64,000 nucleotides of DNA from Nostoc desertorum CM1-VF14 (lineage in GTDB: Bacteria > Cyanobacteriota > Cyanobacteriia > Cyanobacteriales > Nostocaceae): contig JAHHHR010000036.1 of the NCBI GenBank assembly GCA_019359245.1, positions 1 through 64,000 on the forward strand, given 5' to 3'. A model generated the notes under the pieces. It did not search any database, was not told the origin of the DNA, and was given only the letters and a program-made list of their open reading frames with translations. Each line of letters opens with the position of its first letter. Within the stretch, counting starts at the first letter, position 1. This document shows positions 61,001-64,000 of this stretch, piece by piece. The translations under genes were made by a program, and so were the position numbers.

Positions 61001-63887
61001 ATTTATCGAAAATCCCAGTTTCTGGCTCCATCACGTCCACCCAGAAGATATTGAACTGATCTCGGAAAAATTTTCCCAGCTTGTTGAACGGGAGTATAGC
61101 TCCTACGAATACCGTTGGTTACACGCTGACGGAACTTATCACTGGTTTTATGAAAAGATGAGGTTAATCCGTGACGAAGCTGGTAACCCTATAGAATGCG
61201 TTGGTTATTGGGCAGACATTAGCGATCGCAAATTGGCAGAATTAGCTTTACAGTCAGGTCGGCAGCGATATCAACTTCTAGCGGAAGCCTCACCAGCTGG
61301 TATATTTCACACTGATGTAGATGGCAATGTCTTATATTTTAATCAACGCTGGAGTGAAATCACTGGATGTAGTTTAAAAGATGCTCTGGGAGTAGGTTGG
61401 GCAAAAGCCTTACATCCAGATGACCGCGAGCAGCTATTTTTGGTATGGAATCAAGCAATAGCAGCTAAAAAAATGTATAAATATGAACATCGCTTTTTGC
61501 ATGATGATAATACGGTCGTCTGGGTAATTTGTCAGGCTTTGCCAGAATTTGGAGATGATGGAGAAGTTAAAGGTTACATCGGCACACTTACAGATATAAC
61601 CGAGAGAAAATTGGCAGAAGAAGCCTTACGTGAGAGCGCAGAACGCGAAAGAGCGATCGCTCAAGTGATTCAAAGGATGCGCCAAACACTCGATTTAGAG
61701 ACTATATTTGCGGCTACAACCCAAGAATTACGGCAAGTGCTTAATTGTGATCGGGTTGTTGTCTATCGTTTCAATCCCCAGTGGAGTGGCGAATTTATCT
61801 CTGAGTCGGTGGGTAATGGTTGGATTTCTCTGATAGAAGAACACAACAATGACCCTTATCTGACAGAAGGTGTTTTACAAGATGGTCGTTGCCTAGCAAA
61901 AATTTTGGATAGTACGAATAACCAGGTGCAAGATCCTTATCTGCAAGCAACTCAAGGTGCAAGTTTCCTCTGTGTCCCAGATATTTACAACGCTGGGTTT
62001 CATTCTTCTTATATCAACCTGTTAGAGCGTTTTCAGGCTAAAGCCTACATTATTGTCCCCATTTTATATGGTAATCAGCTTTGGGGATTATTAGCGAGCT
62101 ATCAAAACTCTGCTCCCCGCCAATGGAAACCAGGAGAAATCAACATCGTAGTTCAAATTGGTAATCAGTTGGGTGTTGCTTTTCAACAGGCACAATTGCT
62201 GGCGCAAACTCAAAGGCAGTCACAAGCATTGCAAGAAGCTGTAATTACAGCTGATGCTGCCAATCGTGCCAAAAGCGAATTTCTGGCCAACATGAGCCAT
62301 GAACTTCGGACTCCACTCAACGCCATCCTTGGTTTTACCCAAATCATGAGCCACGATCATGCTTTATCTACTGAACATCAGCAAAATCTAGCAATTATCA
62401 ATCGTGCTGGCGAACATCTCCTCAACTTAATCAACGACATTTTGGAAATGTCTAAAATAGAAGCCGGCAGAATAACACTAAATCTCAACAGTTTTGACTT
62501 AATTCGTCTCTTAGAAAGCCTCGAAGAGATGTTGCGCTTCCGCGCGACCTCCAAGGGGTTAGAATTGGTCTTTGAATATACATCTCACCTCCCGCAGTAT
62601 GTCCAAGCTGACGAAAGTAAACTGCGTCAAGTGTTGCTTAACCTCTTAGGAAATGCAATTAAATTTACTGATACTGGGAGAGTGATGCTGCGAGTGGGCA
62701 TGGGACATGGGGAAGAAGCACGGGAAGAGGTGATCACTGAGCGTCTTGCCCTGAGCATAGTACCAGGCACGCTCCGCGAATGTGGAAGCCAGCTACGCGC
62801 AGCGTCTCCAACAGTTGGGAGCCGAAGTGGAGCAGGGAGTAAGGGAGAAGAGTTTTCCTCACTGCCCCCCGCACCCTCCCCTTCTGCCTCTTTTCAATGC
62901 CCAATGCACAATGCCCAATCTTTAATCTTTGAGGTTACAGACACTGGTCGTGGTATTGCCCCACAAGAAATTGACTTGCTGTTTGAAGCTTTTGGGCAAA
63001 CTGAAACCGGGAGGAAATCGCAACAGGGGACAGGACTAGGTTTAGCAATTAGCCGCAAATACGTGCAACTAATGGGGGGAGATATTAGTGTTATTAGCAC
63101 TGTTGGCGAGGGAAGTAAATTTGCCTTTGATATTCAAATTGGTCTAGCTACAGCCAGCGAAATACAGATAAAGCAAATCAGACGCCAAGTTATTAGTTTA
63201 GCACCCGCTCAAAACGAATACCGGATCTTGGTGGTTGATGACTCCACAGACAGCCGTTTAGTGTTAGTAAAAATTCTGACATCTATCGGTTTTACAGTCC
63301 AGGAGGCGGCAAATGGAACTGAAGCGATCGCACTTTGGCAGACATGGCAACCACATTTAATTTTAATGGATATGCGGATGCCAATTATGGATGGCTACGA
63401 AGCTACAAAAATTATTAAAGCCAGAGAAGACACCTCAATTCAAAATTGCAAGACTATTATCATTGCCTTAACCGCTAATGCCTTTGAGGAACAGCGAGAG
63501 GCAATGATCAAAGCGGGTTGCGATGATTATATTAACAAGCCTTTCCGCGAGGAACAATTACTAGAAAAATTGAGCGAATATTTAGAAGTTCAATATATTT
63601 ATCAAGAAGAAAGCTATCAAATAGCAGATGCAAGGCAACAGGAAACAGAATCAACCTTGAAACTTGCAGATTTAGTTCCTCTATTGTCTGAAATGTCGCC
63701 TGAATGGGTAAAACAGGTCTACACTGCCGCAGCCCAATGTAGTGATGACTTAATTTTAGAATTGATTGAGCAAATCCCTTCGGAAAATCTGGTACTACGG
63801 AATTTTATTAATAATTTAGCTTACGATTTTCATTTTGAGAAAATCATGGAATTAATGAGTATTCCAGGAGTATTATCTAGTTCATAA
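58059..63887 (+). CDS. giant multi-PAS/GAF hybrid histidine kinase
   Basis: About 1942 residues from ATG 58059 (a TTG at 58035 would add eight). Order: degenerate receiver (5-120), coiled coil (125-165), PAS (195-315), GAF (330-480), PAS (495-620), GAF (625-780), three PAS (790-1190), cyanobacteriochrome-like GAF (1205-1390), HisKA with His1414 (MSHELRTPLNAILGF), HATPase (1515-1700), receiver with Asp1771 (LILMDMRMP) and a helical tail. The first receiver has Asn56 in LLNVLM and Gln108 in place of Lys, so it cannot be phosphorylated. The phytochrome-type GAF has HSSY in place of the Cys-His pair. An insertion of about 75 residues (1546-1622) is in the ATPase lid region. The kinase core looks active. 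No membrane segment, so cytosolic. Confidence 0.92.
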   Translation: MDAQKIKILLVDDKLENLHFLSDILQHQGYKVQSAISGQLAINTVLVSPPDLILLNVLMSEMDGYEVCKHLKTNYKTQEIPIIFFGVSDDFFTKINIFDFSDIDYISQPLQTQEILLRIQNQLTLQRLRKQLKEQNDQLQQEIQERQRVTVELNIRNKQIEDIFKEIPVSIGKDLCKEISQSERLLVEAALKKSESQYRHLVETSQDIIWSVDIDGLITFVNPAVKQIYGYEPQEMIGRALTDFISPTQVAQDKAAFECVFQGQPIFQHETTCIAKDGTLLYLMFNAIALRNEEGVVIGMTGTASNITQRRGAETLLQESAIKLRNHNLVLTQLAQNQTLYQGDLKAALSKITETSVKNIGVERTSVWLYDETGTKIQCFDLFEASRNRHSEGLSLVVANYPAYFAALQQDQQIAADDAHADPRTRGFSASYYSKLGITSILDTPIRLEGKTVGVLCMEGVGITYHWTLEDQNFARSLGNFVSLVLQAKERQRAEAARRVSEEKLASAFRSSPDPIALITVPNKRYIEVNDSFCRFFGYSRSQVIDHTDHELNIWVNPEEYNFLTQILQQTKAIRNYEIDVCTSTGEIRTTLFSAEMIEIDGQWYVLGTAKDITERKQAENESSLLLLTTQAITNANDVNSALKVVLRLICRTIDWDFGEAWIPNEDGNLEHSLGSYGEESSLAEFSQHSQVMNFALGVGLPGRVWQSREPEWIEDVSKVTEPVFWRSQQAAKVGLKAGFGVPILSGNQVLAVLVFFKRSSVLVDKRLLLLVSAVAAQLGGLIERKTLEQELALREARLNAFFSSAPVGMNILDNQLRFVQINQLLAEINGLPQQDHIGQTIYEVLPHIAPLVEPIYQQILLTGQPILNQELSGASIKQPDVIRHFLASYFPIPGEDNCPSGVGTVLVEISELQAALRERQAALRERKHVEQELRLANERLQYLLTSSPVVIYSSKKTSGDFSTTFISKNVKIMVGYEAQEFIENPSFWLHHVHPEDIELISEKFSQLVEREYSSYEYRWLHADGTYHWFYEKMRLIRDEAGNPIECVGYWADISDRKLAELALQSGRQRYQLLAEASPAGIFHTDVDGNVLYFNQRWSEITGCSLKDALGVGWAKALHPDDREQLFLVWNQAIAAKKMYKYEHRFLHDDNTVVWVICQALPEFGDDGEVKGYIGTLTDITERKLAEEALRESAERERAIAQVIQRMRQTLDLETIFAATTQELRQVLNCDRVVVYRFNPQWSGEFISESVGNGWISLIEEHNNDPYLTEGVLQDGRCLAKILDSTNNQVQDPYLQATQGASFLCVPDIYNAGFHSSYINLLERFQAKAYIIVPILYGNQLWGLLASYQNSAPRQWKPGEINIVVQIGNQLGVAFQQAQLLAQTQRQSQALQEAVITADAANRAKSEFLANMSHELRTPLNAILGFTQIMSHDHALSTEHQQNLAIINRAGEHLLNLINDILEMSKIEAGRITLNLNSFDLIRLLESLEEMLRFRATSKGLELVFEYTSHLPQYVQADESKLRQVLLNLLGNAIKFTDTGRVMLRVGMGHGEEAREEVITERLALSIVPGTLRECGSQLRAASPTVGSRSGAGSKGEEFSSLPPAPSPSASFQCPMHNAQSLIFEVTDTGRGIAPQEIDLLFEAFGQTETGRKSQQGTGLGLAISRKYVQLMGGDISVISTVGEGSKFAFDIQIGLATASEIQIKQIRRQVISLAPAQNEYRILVVDDSTDSRLVLVKILTSIGFTVQEAANGTEAIALWQTWQPHLILMDMRMPIMDGYEATKIIKAREDTSIQNCKTIIIALTANAFEEQREAMIKAGCDDYINKPFREEQLLEKLSEYLEVQYIYQEESYQIADARQQETESTLKLADLVPLLSEMSPEWVKQVYTAAAQCSDDLILELIEQIPSENLVLRNFINNLAYDFHFEKIMELMSIPGVLSSS
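62698..62925. repeat. in-frame repeat-derived insertion in the ATPase domain
   Basis: Between the N box (NAIKFT) and the G1 box (DTGRG) lies 228 bases with GGGCATGGGACATGGGG heptads, palindromic CAGCTACGCGCAGCG-like arms, a GGAGCAGGGAG run and CCCAATGCACAATGCCC. All are members of the intergenic repeat families and the length is a multiple of three. Confidence 0.75.
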
Positions 63888-64000
63888 TAATTAAGGTTAC
63901 CGTCGGTGTAGATACAAGCTTTTAGAGTCCGACAGCGTTTATACTATTTCAACTATTTCACTTTAATAATGATACAAATACGCTGGTAGGGGCATGGCAA

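Noticed and set aside
1..64000. tRNA, rRNA or tmRNA genes
   Set aside because: A scan of gene-free stretches by eye found no cloverleaf signals such as GGTTCGAATCC near a matching acceptor stem. Weak candidates could be missed without a covariance search.

Overview
The window looks like chromosomal DNA from a filamentous, heterocyst-forming cyanobacterium of the Nostoc/Anabaena type. The evidence is the dense scatter of the HIP1 octamer GCGATCGC, the heptanucleotide repeats typical of these genomes (ATTRGTC-, CCCTGCT-, GGGCATT- and ATTCAAA-like runs), and many cyanobacterial families: DUF1824, DUF2811, DUF4168, CPP1-like, CruP-like, group 2 sigma factor and giant PAS/GAF hybrid kinases. It reads as ordinary core chromosome with signs of decay and repeat spread. 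No phage, plasmid, CRISPR array, rRNA or tRNA was recognised.

Layout. 0.1-0.9 kb: a 5'-truncated hybrid kinase. 1-7 kb: Uup ABC-F ATPase, DUF1824, prohibitin-like SPFH protein, CrtISO-like oxidoreductase, PEP-CTERM protein. 7-13 kb: a Ser/Thr kinase fused to an FGE/C-type-lectin-like domain with a small downstream partner, an orphan PotC permease, and a FAD/Rieske oxidoreductase broken by an 8-bp tandem duplication. 13-24.6 kb: GH31 glucosidase, a 1476-residue membrane hybrid kinase, a LuxR-type regulator, DUF4168, HolA and a 2H phosphoesterase-like protein. 24.6-28.1 kb: a 1.27-kb gene-free stretch with a Fur-like box and terminator, an orphan PstB, and a zinc-ribbon/NYN/LOTUS-like gene with a frameshift. 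28-36.7 kb: SDR, 4-hydroxyphenylpyruvate dioxygenase-like protein, HAD hydrolase, CPP1-like protein, OmpR-type regulator, DUF2811, a DnaA-box-like cluster, MFS transporter, HisIE and ChaB. 36.7-45.8 kb: HemL, a 53-residue metallothionein, fasciclin protein, GST, HerA-like ATPase, group 2 sigma factor and a hypothetical protein. 45.8-54.6 kb: CobO, GFA, pRiA4b ORF-3-like protein, nucleotidyltransferase, ferredoxin-like protein, methyltransferase, a divergent GntR/LeuA pair with twin operators, KTSC, MoaE and a serine-recombinase remnant. 54.6-64 kb: two tandem membrane paralogues behind a CruP-like gene, then a ~1942-residue hybrid kinase.

Most genes are single transcription units. Likely operons are the kinase-FGE gene with its small partner, and CruP with the two membrane paralogues. 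The GntR/leuA intergenic region is the clearest regulatory module. Two themes recur. Repeats and palindromes sit in frame inside coding regions (two kinases, the HPPD-like gene, GH31). Several genes are decaying (kinase fragment, FAD/Rieske gene, NYN gene, recombinase remnant, possible acyltransferase remnant). The most unusual protein architecture is the zinc-ribbon/NYN/LOTUS-like gene. The giant kinase carries a receiver lacking its phosphorylation site and a cyanobacteriochrome-like GAF lacking its chromophore cysteine. All assignments come from reading motifs, without database searches.
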